A stretch of 9,942 nt of DNA from Treponema sp. (GCA_031283505.1 JAITBO010000283.1:1-9942); one strand, 5' to 3'. Shown: positions 1-6,780, numbered from the stretch's first letter. A program made the numbers and translations. The notes: generated by a model from the sequence alone, not told the origin.

Positions 1-48
1 CGTGCGATACTCGCCTATGAGCCCAAATCGAGCAGCCTGTTTTGTCAT
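1..48 (-). CDS. Possible 5' end of a leftward gene (partial)
   Basis: An ATG on the minus strand at 48-46 opens 16 codons that stay open to the window edge (MTKQAARFGLIGEYRT). It lies about 18 nt downstream of the expected transcription start of the strong promoter at 73-101, which is the main reason to call it. There is no convincing Shine-Dalgarno sequence before this ATG, so the true start may lie further left. Sixteen residues are too few to name a family. Confidence 0.4.
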   Translation of the reverse strand, partial: MTKQAARFGLIGEYRT

Positions 49-72
49 GTACAGTATGAACTAAGTATAAAA

Positions 73-101
73 ATTTTACAGTTATTCCAGTTGTTTGTCA
101 A
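73..101 (-). promoter_or_regulatory. Sigma70-type promoter reading leftward
   Basis: On the minus strand the sequence reads TTGACA (101-96, a perfect -35 box), a 17-nt spacer, then TAAAAT (78-73, 5 of 6 matches to the -10 consensus). Transcription would start near 66 and read off the left edge. The -35 box is embedded in a short inverted repeat (TTGTT, TGTC, AACAA at 91-104), which might bind a regulator. It is too close to the left edge to see what it controls. Confidence 0.65.
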
Positions 102-110
102 CAATTTTTT

Positions 111-142
111 ATATATAAGGAAGCCGCTGCCGTGGGGGCGGC
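111..142 (-). terminator. Weak candidate terminator of the minus-strand operon
   Basis: The minus strand can pair GCCGC (142-138) with GCGGC (127-123) around a 10-nt loop, and an A/T-rich tract follows. The stem is only 5 bp and the run after it is not a clean T-tract, so this is a weak call. The rest of the 49-216 interval holds the leftward promoter and no gene that I can support. Confidence 0.25.
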
Positions 143-216
143 CCTCTTATACATCCGCCCGTTCATAAAGCAGTTGCAGCAGTAAAGATACCTTCGGCTC
201 TAGTCCAGGGATGTTT

Positions 217-1575
217 CTATTCCGTAACATTATGCAGCCATCGGCCAGATTTAAGACGCCAGAAACCTAAGACCGTTTTAAAGAAGTCCTCACTACAGAC
301 GCAGAGATAGAGCAGCCATACCGGGGCATGGAAGATAAAGCTTGCGGCGGCAGCGACGGGCAGGGTAATCAGCCACATAAAAATCAGATCGTATATGGCA
401 CAAAAAACGGTGTCCCCGCCGGCCCGGCAGATCCCCACCACCATGCTCATATTAAAAGACCTGAAAGGGTAGGTTAAGCAGAGGACGATAAACATGGATG
501 CCGTATAGGCGAGTACCTGGGGGTTTACATTAAAAATTAGAGGCATAAGTCTGGACAGGGAGAATAGAATGATCGCCGCACCGGCGCCTAAAAGGGTGTT
601 AAAAACAGCTATACGATCAGCATAATCCCGGGCGGTTTTTTCTTCCCCCTCGCCGATCTTTTTCCCGATAAGCACTCCTATCCCGTTTCCAAGGCCGATG
701 AAAATTATCCAGGTCAGCTGGGAGAAGGTGCTGGTAATATTAAATGCGGCGATAGCATCGGTGTTCGTACGGGCAAAGATGATGTTCTGAAAGGTTACTC
801 CCATGGACCAGAGGGTTTCATTAAGAATCACCGGGAATGTAATCCGAAAAAAACGCGCGATAAAGCCGCCGGAAAAGTTTGTAAGCTCCCGAAGATTTCC
901 CGCCGGAGCATAACCTTTTAGATAACTAATGGTTACAAGAATTATCGTTTCGCTGAACCTGGAAATTACGGTTGCCCGGGCAGCACCGGTCACTCCCATG
1001 GCAGGGAAAGGCTCCGCACCGAAGATGAAAAAATAATTCAGGGTGATATTTATAGACAGCGCTATTACGGTGGTAACCATGGCAAGCCGCACTTTTTCTA
1101 TCGAACGGAGGGTAATGATGAAGGCAAAACTTATTCCGAAAGGGATAAAGCAGGGCGCCAAATTTTTGAGATAACTGGTTCCAACCTCAATAACCGCAGG
1201 GTCCCGGGTATAGATGCCGATAATTTTTTCCGGCGTCAGCAGAATAAAAACGGTAAAAATAAGGGCTACCGAACAGTTAAGGATAATACAGAACCCGGTA
1301 TTTTTTCTGATACCCTGAATGTCCTTTTTGCCCCAGAATTGGGCGGTAAAAATTGCACCCCCGGAACAGATGCCAAAAAGGATGATGCTGAAAAAAAAGA
1401 AAACCTGATTTCCCAATCCTACGGCGGCAATCTCTATGGTTCCAAGCCTTCCAATCATCACCGTATCAATCATGTTCACAAAGGAATTAACCAGATTCTG
1501 CAGCATGATGGGAACCGCGATAGTGAAGAGGGTTTTATAGAACTGTTTATCACTGAATAATTCCCGAAATCGCAT
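217..1575 (-). CDS. MATE family efflux transporter
   Basis: Predicted integral inner-membrane exporter of the multidrug and toxic compound extrusion family, which moves drugs or metabolites out in exchange for Na+ or H+. From the chosen ATG it is 452 aa, the usual family length, and is hydrophobic throughout with about 12 membrane segments. The N-terminal segment VPIMLQN (21-27) followed by NMIDTVMIG (34-42) is typical of the family. A TTG start at 1608 would add 11 residues and overlap the upstream gene. I prefer ATG 1575-1573 because AGGG lies 5 nt before it and it leaves a 17-nt gap after the solute-binding gene. It is the third gene of a minus-strand operon. The family call is firm; the substrate cannot be read from the sequence. 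Confidence 0.9.
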   Translation of the reverse strand: MRFRELFSDKQFYKTLFTIAVPIMLQNLVNSFVNMIDTVMIGRLGTIEIAAVGLGNQVFFFFSIILFGICSGGAIFTAQFWGKKDIQGIRKNTGFCIILNCSVALIFTVFILLTPEKIIGIYTRDPAVIEVGTSYLKNLAPCFIPFGISFAFIITLRSIEKVRLAMVTTVIALSINITLNYFFIFGAEPFPAMGVTGAARATVISRFSETIILVTISYLKGYAPAGNLRELTNFSGGFIARFFRITFPVILNETLWSMGVTFQNIIFARTNTDAIAAFNITSTFSQLTWIIFIGLGNGIGVLIGKKIGEGEEKTARDYADRIAVFNTLLGAGAAIILFSLSRLMPLIFNVNPQVLAYTASMFIVLCLTYPFRSFNMSMVVGICRAGGDTVFCAIYDLIFMWLITLPVAAAASFIFHAPVWLLYLCVCSEDFFKTVLGFWRLKSGRWLHNVTE

Positions 1576-1592
1576 AGTATCCCTATTGTGGG

Positions 1593-2873
1593 CTATAATT
1601 CTTCCCAACGCTGCCGGATATGTCTGGCAGTTTCTTCCGGACTTTGGTCTTTTTCAAATAGAGCGTATATCTGGTCCCGGACTATGGCTTCAAATTCGTC
1701 AACCCTGGGAACCCCGATAAATTCCCGGACAGTCTCTCCGGCAGTATACATATCGTAAGCCTTGGTATAGAGGGGGTCCTCGTTGATGAAATCTATTGGA
1801 GTGCTCCGACTTCCCGGTACCGCGTGGGCTTTTTCGGCAATGAAGGCGCCCCGTTCCAGGAGAAAGGACAGGAAAGCCCAGGCTTTATCCTTATGCTCTG
1901 TGCTCCGGGGTATACCAAGGTACCAACTGGTTAACCCCAGGGAGGGGTTCCCTCCAAAGGATGGTTCGCCGGGTACGGAGGTGATCCCAAAAGCGGATTC
2001 CCCCATGCGTTCACGCAGGATATGGATATCCGCCACGGAGGAGATCATCATGGCGGTGCGCCCCTGGATAAAAGCTTCCCGTTTATCAGCATCTGTTTTA
2101 GAAAAAGTTCCGGGGAGGAGAAACCCCTCCTGCCGCAGTTGTTTCAAAAAAGCCAGGATACCGGTAATGGCCCGGGCGGAAAAATCCGGACGGCCTTCCT
2201 GAGTCATAGACAGGCCCGAAGCCAATATCCAGGAAAAAAAGTCCCGGTATATACCCTGGGGATTTTCCGGGCTTAGAGCCAGGACCATGGCGTACTGCCC
2301 TGCGGATCTATCCGTAACAGTGCGGGCATAAGTGAGTATCTCCGCCCGGCTTTTTGGAGGCCGGTCAAAGCCGGCGGATTGAAGCAATTCAATATTATAG
2401 TAGAGAGGGCTTGTAAAAGAAATCAGATGGCGGCCCCATTTTTCGTAGTCTTGATCCGGAACAGTGGAGTATCCCTGGGATGGGTCGTCGGGGGGATTGT
2501 AGGTATCCAAAGGTTCAAGGAAATCCTGCCGGATCATATCCTCAAACCAAAAAGGATCCAAGCCGAGGATATCCGATTCCAATGGAAAGTCTTCACTTGA
2601 TCTGAGAGCACTCAGGATTTCTGTATAGGACCGGTTGTCCAGTTGGACTATAACGCCAGGGTTTAGAGTTTCAAATTCCGTTTTCAGTACCGAAAGTGTT
2701 TCTGCTTCCATTTCATCCTGCCACCATTGGGTAAAGACCAGGGTTGTATTTTTCGGCTGCACCAGGGGTATTTTTTTTGTCAGCCGTGCAAAGAGAAAAC
2801 CCACGGCCAGTAAACTCAATGCCAGGACCAGTAGTATCAGGTCGAATTTTTTGATATCAAATACTTTATTCAT
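1593..2873 (-). CDS. Extracellular solute-binding protein, family 1, membrane-anchored
   Basis: 426-aa periplasmic binding protein of the family 1 (sugar/oligosaccharide) type, normally the capture subunit of an ABC importer. Residues about 10-29 form one hydrophobic segment with no lipobox cysteine, so the protein is probably held by an uncleaved signal anchor or released after cleavage, not lipidated. The start of the mature domain (TLVFTQWWQ) and later blocks such as FIQGRTAMMISS and KAWAFLSFLLE are typical of the family. The ATG overlaps the shikimate kinase stop (ATGA), with AAGGA 7 nt upstream, so translation is probably coupled. No ABC permease or ATPase gene is adjacent, so its partner must be elsewhere, or it may act as a sensor. 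The ligand is unknown. Confidence 0.85.
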   Translation of the reverse strand: MNKVFDIKKFDLILLVLALSLLAVGFLFARLTKKIPLVQPKNTTLVFTQWWQDEMEAETLSVLKTEFETLNPGVIVQLDNRSYTEILSALRSSEDFPLESDILGLDPFWFEDMIRQDFLEPLDTYNPPDDPSQGYSTVPDQDYEKWGRHLISFTSPLYYNIELLQSAGFDRPPKSRAEILTYARTVTDRSAGQYAMVLALSPENPQGIYRDFFSWILASGLSMTQEGRPDFSARAITGILAFLKQLRQEGFLLPGTFSKTDADKREAFIQGRTAMMISSVADIHILRERMGESAFGITSVPGEPSFGGNPSLGLTSWYLGIPRSTEHKDKAWAFLSFLLERGAFIAEKAHAVPGSRSTPIDFINEDPLYTKAYDMYTAGETVREFIGVPRVDEFEAIVRDQIYALFEKDQSPEETARHIRQRWEEL

Positions 2874-3430
2874 GTATAGTTCCTTTCTATGAGGCCCGCT
2901 ATTTCCCGGCCTATATCCCAGGAAGTTTTTCCTTCGACAGTAATGGTGAGGGCGGCAAATTCCTTGTAGGCTGCTCCCCGGCGTTCATGAAGGGCAGCGT
3001 GGGTTTCCCGGGGATTTTCGGTTTTGAGAAAGGGGGGCAATTCCCCGGTTTTTTCTGCATCTGCGCTGATCCGCTCCCAGGCCGTATCCGCGCTTACCTC
3101 AAGATAGATCACTACCGGCGCTGTTCCCGGATAATTTCCCCGCCCCAATAGTTCCAGCGCATCTGGATTGTCGATAAGCCCTCCCCCGGCTGCAACAACC
3201 CTGAGAGGACAGCCGACAGCTTGCGGGAGAAGACTTGCCAGTGCCTGGACTTCCGCCTGCCGAAATACTCCGGAACCCTCCTTGTAAAGGGTCCGGGAGC
3301 TTTTCCCGGTTTGTTGTTCTATCAGTTCATCCAAATCGATAAACCCGGCCCCCAGGATATCCGCCAGGACCCGGCCCGCGCTGGTCTTGCCCGAATGTTT
3401 TGGCCCGGTTATGAGAATTATCCCCAGCAT
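2870..3430 (-). CDS. aroK: Shikimate kinase-like P-loop kinase
   Basis: 186-aa cytoplasmic kinase of the shikimate kinase fold, expected to phosphorylate shikimate to shikimate 3-phosphate in aromatic amino acid synthesis. Visible motifs: Walker A GPKHSGKT (9-16), IDLDELIE with the DxD pair at D32/D34, an FR at 56-57 where the shikimate-binding arginine lies, and AGGGLI with the GGG at 82-84. The length fits the family. The lid, usually containing RPLL, reads ELPPFL here (130-135), so the conserved lid arginine is not where expected. This may be a lineage variant or a change of substrate. It is the first gene of the minus-strand operon. No clear Shine-Dalgarno or promoter is visible in the 43-nt divergent gap. 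Confidence 0.75.
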   Translation of the reverse strand: MLGIILITGPKHSGKTSAGRVLADILGAGFIDLDELIEQQTGKSSRTLYKEGSGVFRQAEVQALASLLPQAVGCPLRVVAAGGGLIDNPDALELLGRGNYPGTAPVVIYLEVSADTAWERISADAEKTGELPPFLKTENPRETHAALHERRGAAYKEFAALTITVEGKTSWDIGREIAGLIERNYT

Positions 3431-3473
3431 ATAGACTCTACCATACAGAATAAATTACTATTAAGCTATAGTT

Positions 3474-4130
3474 ATGAATGGGCTGTGGATACTTCTGTTG
3501 TTAATTTTTATCTCCGCCTTGCCGGTTCTAGCCGTTTTAATATGGATACATGTACGCCGTTTTCCCATTAAGTTGCTGTGGTTTCTTCTGGCCCTTTTAG
3601 GAGGCGCCTTTTCCCTGGGGATCGCCGCAATCCTGCAAAGTTTATTTCCCAAGACCGATGAGGTTGCTATAGGTGTACTTCTGTTTAAAATCTTTATCCA
3701 GATAGCTCTGACAGAAGAAATCAGCCGCCTTGGGGTTTTTTTCCTTCTTTTCGGTCTTTTTCGTCGTTTTAGTAAAAATACGGAAGCCTATGTTCCCGCT
3801 TTTTGCGCTATCACAGGACTAATCGCAGGTCTGGGCTTTGCGGTGATAGAAACCGCCATGTATGGGGTAGGGAATTTCAGCATCGCCCTGGTCCGGGCAG
3901 TCACCGCCGCTCCCCTGCACGGCGCCTGTGGTACCAGGATAGGTATGGCGGCATTTCATATCAAGGACGCTCCCGGCCTTGCGTTGATCCGTTTCCTCTA
4001 CGTCGTTGGCATCCATGGCATGTATAATTTTATGATCCTACACCCGGGCATTCCCCTAGGTTTCCCCGTTCTTATCGCTTTTATCGCTCTTTTATCCTCG
4101 ATTCAGCTAATTCGTTATTCAGGCGGTTGA
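3474..4130 (+). CDS. PrsW-family intramembrane protease-like protein
   Basis: 218-aa polytopic membrane protein with features of the PrsW/CPBP glutamic-type intramembrane protease superfamily. Candidate catalytic residues occur in the expected order: TEEISR (E81, E82), GLGFAVIET (E126), LHG (H149) and GIHGMYNF (H181), all inside or next to hydrophobic helices. PrsW proteins cleave anti-sigma factors or other membrane substrates, but whether this one is active is not shown. The canonical EExxK and FxxxEN motifs are changed here to EEISR and FAVIET. The ATG has no good Shine-Dalgarno sequence. It is divergent from the shikimate kinase operon, and its TGA lies inside the -35 box of the tRNA promoter. 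No candidate substrate gene is adjacent. Confidence 0.72.
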   Translation: MNGLWILLLLIFISALPVLAVLIWIHVRRFPIKLLWFLLALLGGAFSLGIAAILQSLFPKTDEVAIGVLLFKIFIQIALTEEISRLGVFFLLFGLFRRFSKNTEAYVPAFCAITGLIAGLGFAVIETAMYGVGNFSIALVRAVTAAPLHGACGTRIGMAAFHIKDAPGLALIRFLYVVGIHGMYNFMILHPGIPLGFPVLIAFIALLSSIQLIRYSGG

Positions 4131-4155
4131 CCTTTTTTGTAGAAAATAGTATACT
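4127..4155 (+). promoter_or_regulatory. Promoter of the initiator tRNA gene
   Basis: TTGACC (4127-4132) and TATACT (4150-4155) are separated by 17 nt, giving 5 of 6 matches in each box. The predicted start near 4162 leaves a leader of about 9 nt before the tRNA. The stop codon of the PrsW-like gene lies inside the -35 box. Confidence 0.75.
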
Positions 4156-4170
4156 ATCCAAATAATCTAA

Positions 4171-4243
4171 CGCAGGATAGAGCAGTTGGCAGCTCGTCGG
4201 GCTCATAACCCGGAGGTCGTAGGTTCGAGTCCTACTCCTGCTA
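4171..4243 (+). tRNA. Initiator tRNA-fMet (CAT)
   Basis: A 73-nt cloverleaf: 7-nt acceptor strand, D arm GAGC/GCTC, anticodon loop CTCATAA (CAT), 5-nt variable loop, T arm GTAGG/CCTAC with loop TTCGAGT, and discriminator A73. Three consecutive G:C pairs next to the anticodon loop (GGG/CCC), A11:U24 and an unpaired 1:72 position identify it as the initiator and not elongator Met. The D and anticodon arms closely resemble the E. coli initiator. Position 1:72 is C:U, whereas bacterial initiators usually have C:A. No CCA is encoded after A73 (AAG follows). The acceptor/T-arm 3' part is the probable attachment site of the element downstream. Confidence 0.93.
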
Positions 4244-4260
4244 AAGCGTAAGTCCTTACA
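4219..4260 (+). other. Probable attachment site / left junction of the element
   Basis: The integrase gene starts just downstream of, and reads away from, the tRNA 3' end. This is the usual arrangement when a tyrosine recombinase uses the T arm and acceptor end of a tRNA gene as attB. The exact core cannot be fixed because the matching right-end repeat is outside the window. A short inverted repeat GTCC/GGAC lies at 4251-4263, and CCGG repeats at 4285-4297. The boundary is inferred, not seen. Confidence 0.5.
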
Positions 4261-4357
4261 GGACAAAGAAATAGTTTAAGACTACCGGAAGAACCGGCGC
4301 CTTAACTCCAAAACCAGTGAGTGAGAGAGTGAGAAACCCTTTCACGGAGGAGGAGTG

Positions 4358-5644
4358 ATGCGCCGGTATTATTTACACACCAGACATAACGGCGTCTTTT
4401 ATGCGGAGCTTGTGGATCCCCAGGCGGGCCGGAAGCTTACCGCCCGGTCAACCGGCACGAAAAGCCGGGATGAAGCGCTGCTGAAAATAGCCGAATGGCT
4501 GAAAACCGGCATACCTACCGGGAGGGTACGAAAGCCCCGGACTTTGGAAGCGGCTGCGGGGATTGAAAACATCCTCCGGTCCATCCGAAAGACAGACCTT
4601 GATTCAGACGATGCCTTGCGGATTGTACAGGCATTAAAGGATCGGGGGCTGATCGACATAGCTGCCGTAAAGTCCGGCAAGGGGGCAGTCTCCTTTACGG
4701 AATTCCTTGAGGAGTTCTGGGACTATGAAGCCTCCCCTTATGTCCGGGAAAAGCGGGCGCACGGGCACAGCATAGGGAGGCGGCATTGTTATGAAAGCAT
4801 GAGCCGTTTCACCCGCTATTGGGAACCGACATTCCGGGGCCGCCCCCTTAACAGCATAACCCGGCAGGAACTGAAGGATTTTTCCCTGGGGCTTGCCGAG
4901 GGCGGTCTTGCCCCGGCATCAATCAACAAGGTTATGGCGGTGGGTACAACCTGCCTGTCATGGGCTTTTCGGGAAGGGATGATACCGGCGGACCCGACCA
5001 TTGGCCTGGTCAACTTTTCCGGTGAGGCGAAGAAGCGCGGCGTCTTGACGCCCATGGAGGTACAGGCCCTTTTTGCGGCCCCCTGGAAAGACAGGCGGGC
5101 CTATGTCGCTTCTCTCCTGGCCTGTACTACCGGCATGAGGAGCGGGGAAGTCCTGGCCCTCAAGCGGGGGGACATTGAGGAGCGGACTTTGAACGTCCGG
5201 CATTCGTGGAGTACATACGATGGCCTTAAGGTTCCTAAAAACGGAGAGGCCCGGCGTGTTCCCCTCCTGCCGGAAGTCCGGGGCCTATTGCTGGAACTGC
5301 TGGCGGAAAACCCCCATGGGCCGGAAGGGTTTATTTTCTACGGCAATCTGGCGGACAAGCCGGTGGACCGTTCGGTGCTGCTTGGCGGCCTGCATGATAC
5401 CCTGGCCGTTATCGGGATAGACGCCGAGGCACGGGGGATTGTGTTTCATTCCTGGCGGCATTACTACGCTGCCCGGATGGCCGACCGCATGACCGCCGAC
5501 CAGGTGAGCCGGATCACCGGGCATAAGAGCCGGGCGATATTCGATGAATACGCCGACCACATCACGGAGGAGAACCTTGAGGAAGTCGGCAGGGTAAGCG
5601 CCGAGGTATTCGGGAACGTCCTGCAATTCAGGAAGGGGGCCTAA
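4358..5644 (+). CDS. int: Tyrosine recombinase / phage integrase
   Basis: 428-aa site-specific recombinase that would integrate the element into the tRNA gene and, with an excision factor, remove it. The N-terminal arm-binding region (about 1-60) is followed by a SAM-like core-binding domain (about 112-215) and a catalytic domain (about 228-420). The catalytic set is complete: TGMRSGE (R261), KVPKNGEARR (probable K294), HSWRH (H364, R367), TGHKSR (H389) and the nucleophile in DEYADH (Y398). The start is ATG 4358, with GGAGG 7 nt upstream; GTG 4355 would add one residue. The 111-nt leader after the tRNA (4244-4354) holds GAGTGAGAAA at 4327-4336 and short inverted repeats, but no obvious promoter. 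The 50-aa ORF begins 1 nt after the stop. Confidence 0.95.
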   Translation: MRRYYLHTRHNGVFYAELVDPQAGRKLTARSTGTKSRDEALLKIAEWLKTGIPTGRVRKPRTLEAAAGIENILRSIRKTDLDSDDALRIVQALKDRGLIDIAAVKSGKGAVSFTEFLEEFWDYEASPYVREKRAHGHSIGRRHCYESMSRFTRYWEPTFRGRPLNSITRQELKDFSLGLAEGGLAPASINKVMAVGTTCLSWAFREGMIPADPTIGLVNFSGEAKKRGVLTPMEVQALFAAPWKDRRAYVASLLACTTGMRSGEVLALKRGDIEERTLNVRHSWSTYDGLKVPKNGEARRVPLLPEVRGLLLELLAENPHGPEGFIFYGNLADKPVDRSVLLGGLHDTLAVIGIDAEARGIVFHSWRHYYAARMADRMTADQVSRITGHKSRAIFDEYADHITEENLEEVGRVSAEVFGNVLQFRKGA

Positions 5645-5645
5645 T

Positions 5646-5798
5646 ATGGACACCCCGGAAGCGCCCCGGATAGGGAACCGCAGCGACGCCCTTGAGTTAT
5701 TGGATCGGCTTATCGAGATCGCCAAGACTAGCGCCAAGGCAAACAAAGCCCTGGCCCTGGAAGCGTTAAAGGATGTGATAGAGCGGGAGGCGATATAA
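5646..5798 (+). CDS. Small 50-aa hypothetical protein next to int
   Basis: Begins MDTPEAPRIG and ends VIEREAI, with ATG one base after the integrase TAA and AGGAAGGGGG a few bases upstream inside the integrase end, so it is probably translated by coupling. The middle (ALELLDRLIEIAKTS, then ALALEALKDVIER) should form two amphipathic helices rich in Ala, Leu and Glu. No family is recognised. Its position and small size could fit a recombination cofactor, but it lacks a recognisable HTH. Terminators follow within about 50 nt, so int and this ORF form a closed transcription unit. Confidence 0.6.
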   Translation: MDTPEAPRIGNRSDALELLDRLIEIAKTSAKANKALALEALKDVIEREAI

Positions 5799-5816
5799 AA
5801 ACCCTCCCACACGCAC

Positions 5817-5839
5817 GAAAAAGGCCCTGGAAAGGGCCT
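5817..5839 (-). terminator. Leftward-acting terminator hairpin
   Basis: AGGCCCT (5822-5828), loop GGAA, AGGGCCT (5833-5839) form a 7-bp stem. On the minus strand the stem is followed by a run of T, the complement of the A run starting at 5818. It should stop any transcript coming leftward toward the integrase. Confidence 0.6.
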
Positions 5840-5843
5840 GATT

Positions 5844-5877
5844 GCCCCGGACGTGGTTTCTTATGTCCGGGGCTTTT
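5844..5877 (+). terminator. Rightward-acting terminator after int operon
   Basis: GCCCCGGAC (5844-5852) and GTCCGGGGC (5865-5873) form a 9-bp perfect stem with a 12-nt loop, followed by TTTT. It closes the int plus 50-aa ORF unit. Both arms are copies of a nonamer that recurs across the element. A TACAAT sequence at 5877-5882 could act as a -10 box for the next gene, but the -35 match is poor. Confidence 0.75.
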
Positions 5878-5897
5878 ACAATGCAAAACCTTCGGGG

Positions 5898-5921
5898 GAG
5901 TGAGAAAGGGAAAGTGAGAAA
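5898..5921 (+). repeat. GAGTGAGAAA motif copies before the AT-rich gene
   Basis: GAGTGAGAAA occurs at 5898-5907, with a partial copy GTGAGAAA at 5914-5921 touching the ATG of the next gene. The same decamer is at 4327-4336 upstream of the integrase, and inverted at 9385-9394. It could be a recombinase arm site, a regulator site or chance. Confidence 0.35.
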
Positions 5922-6650
5922 ATGGGGTTCTTTGATACGAATAACCATACTAATACCAATCATCTGAATTTCAGGTTTCCGAAAACAGATGAAATAGCGG
6001 ATAAACTTAATGATTATATTACCCACAACAAAATGGACATGATCGAGACATTTATTCAGACCTTCAAATTCAGTAACAATGAAGCTATAAATGAATGGCT
6101 TTTTGATTATGGTGGGATTGAAGCTATAAGAAATTGGCGGAAATTTGATAAAAATGACGATATTGAGAAAGAAAATTTCCCGAATGCATATAGCTTCAAA
6201 CGGGAATGTATTTATAATCTGGATAACTATGAGATAATAAATAATTTAACACCTGCGGAAAATGACAGTCAGCAGGACATCTTTCAGGAAGCCGAGATAA
6301 TCTCCGTAGATATTCCTGATCCTCCGATAGAACGGATAGCCAATGCCGTTGAACAGATCAATAACAAGATACCGGAAGCAACACCAGAAAAAAATGTAAG
6401 TAATTTCAGTGAAATAACTGATGTAACCAAGCACCTAATACAAAAGGATATGGTTTATCTATCCGAGGGAAAAGTTATAACATTGAAAGGATTAAACCCT
6501 ATAGCAAAGGAATGGGTTTGTTTTACAAACCAGCCAATAACAAAAGACTATATACAATCAACATTTCTAAATAAGAATAAACGATCTTACAGTAGTAATG
6601 CCTGTAGAGTAGCCGCAGCAGTCGCAAACAGAAATATCAGAAGTATATAG
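5922..6650 (+). CDS. AT-rich hypothetical protein, probable cargo (moron) gene
   Basis: 242-aa soluble, Asn/Ile/Lys/Asp-rich protein that I do not recognise. There is no signal peptide or membrane segment. The N-terminal part (about 1-95) looks helical and contains NEWLFDYGG and IEAIRNWRKF. A low-complexity acidic linker (about 105-165) leads to a compact C-terminal region (about 175-240) with LKGLNPIAKEWV, FTNQPITKDY and a basic tail. Base composition is far more AT-rich than both flanks, which points to separate acquisition. It has its own boundaries: terminators upstream, and an intergenic region with AT-rich repeats downstream. The ribosome binding site is weak, so an internal start is possible. 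Such isolated genes between int and the early genes often carry host-benefit or anti-phage functions; that is inference only. Confidence 0.7.
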   Translation: MGFFDTNNHTNTNHLNFRFPKTDEIADKLNDYITHNKMDMIETFIQTFKFSNNEAINEWLFDYGGIEAIRNWRKFDKNDDIEKENFPNAYSFKRECIYNLDNYEIINNLTPAENDSQQDIFQEAEIISVDIPDPPIERIANAVEQINNKIPEATPEKNVSNFSEITDVTKHLIQKDMVYLSEGKVITLKGLNPIAKEWVCFTNQPITKDYIQSTFLNKNKRSYSSNACRVAAAVANRNIRSI

Positions 6651-6671
6651 ACATATACTTTTCCGGTGAAT

Positions 6672-6683
6672 ATATATACTTTT
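6672..6683 (+). repeat. ATATATACTTTT repeat, copy 1
   Basis: ATATATACTTTT lies just after the AT-rich gene; a near copy CATATACTTTTC is at 6652-6663, and a second exact copy is at 9491-9502. Each contains TATACT, a good -10 box, though no convincing -35 is paired with it. The copies bracket the early gene block. Confidence 0.4.
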
Positions 6684-6712
6684 TTTTCAAAATGAAAAGC
6701 CAAGATTAACCT

Positions 6713-6769
6713 TTCCCTAACACCGCAAAACAGGCAAAACAGGGTTTTGCGCGGTCAAATGTTAGGGGA
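6713..6769 (+). promoter_or_regulatory. Compound inverted repeat overlapping the HTH-gene RBS
   Basis: CCCTAACA (6715-6722) pairs exactly with TGTTAGGG (6760-6767). Nested inside, CGCAAAAC (6724-6731) pairs with GTTTTGCG (6744-6751). The loop side carries a tandem direct repeat, GCAAAACAG twice (6725-6742). The right outer arm runs into GGGGAG, the only Shine-Dalgarno candidate for the HTH gene at 6781. As RNA it could block the ribosome site; as DNA it could be an operator for the HTH protein or a repressor. Confidence 0.6.
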
Positions 6770-6780
6770 GATTTCCATTC

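Noticed and set aside
42..71. Plus-strand promoter-like pair TTGTCA and TATAAA, 18-nt spacing
   Set aside because: No plus-strand gene follows: it would only make antisense RNA to the MATE gene. The minus-strand promoter in the same place is a better match and has a candidate gene.
91..110. Plus-strand hairpin TTGTT/AACAA followed by six T
   Set aside because: The stem is 5 bp and nearly all A/T, too weak for a terminator call, and nothing upstream on the plus strand is seen to need it.
1783..2276. Plus-strand ORFs inside the solute-binding gene
   Set aside because: The sense strand encodes a coherent family 1 binding protein; the antisense translations are Arg/Ser/Pro-rich with no motif.
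4081..4266. Minus-strand 61-codon ORF across the tRNA gene
   Set aside because: It is the antisense of a clear cloverleaf tRNA and its promoter. Such ORFs are a known annotation artefact over tRNA genes.
5285..5812. Minus-strand ORF of 175 codons covering the integrase 3' end
   Set aside because: It is antisense to the catalytic domain of the integrase, carries no recognisable domain, and runs through the leader of a terminator.
6713..6769. CRISPR-like or riboswitch reading of the nested repeat
   Set aside because: Only two short direct repeats are present, with no spacers, and the fold matches no riboswitch class I know. An operator or RBS-masking hairpin explains it more simply.
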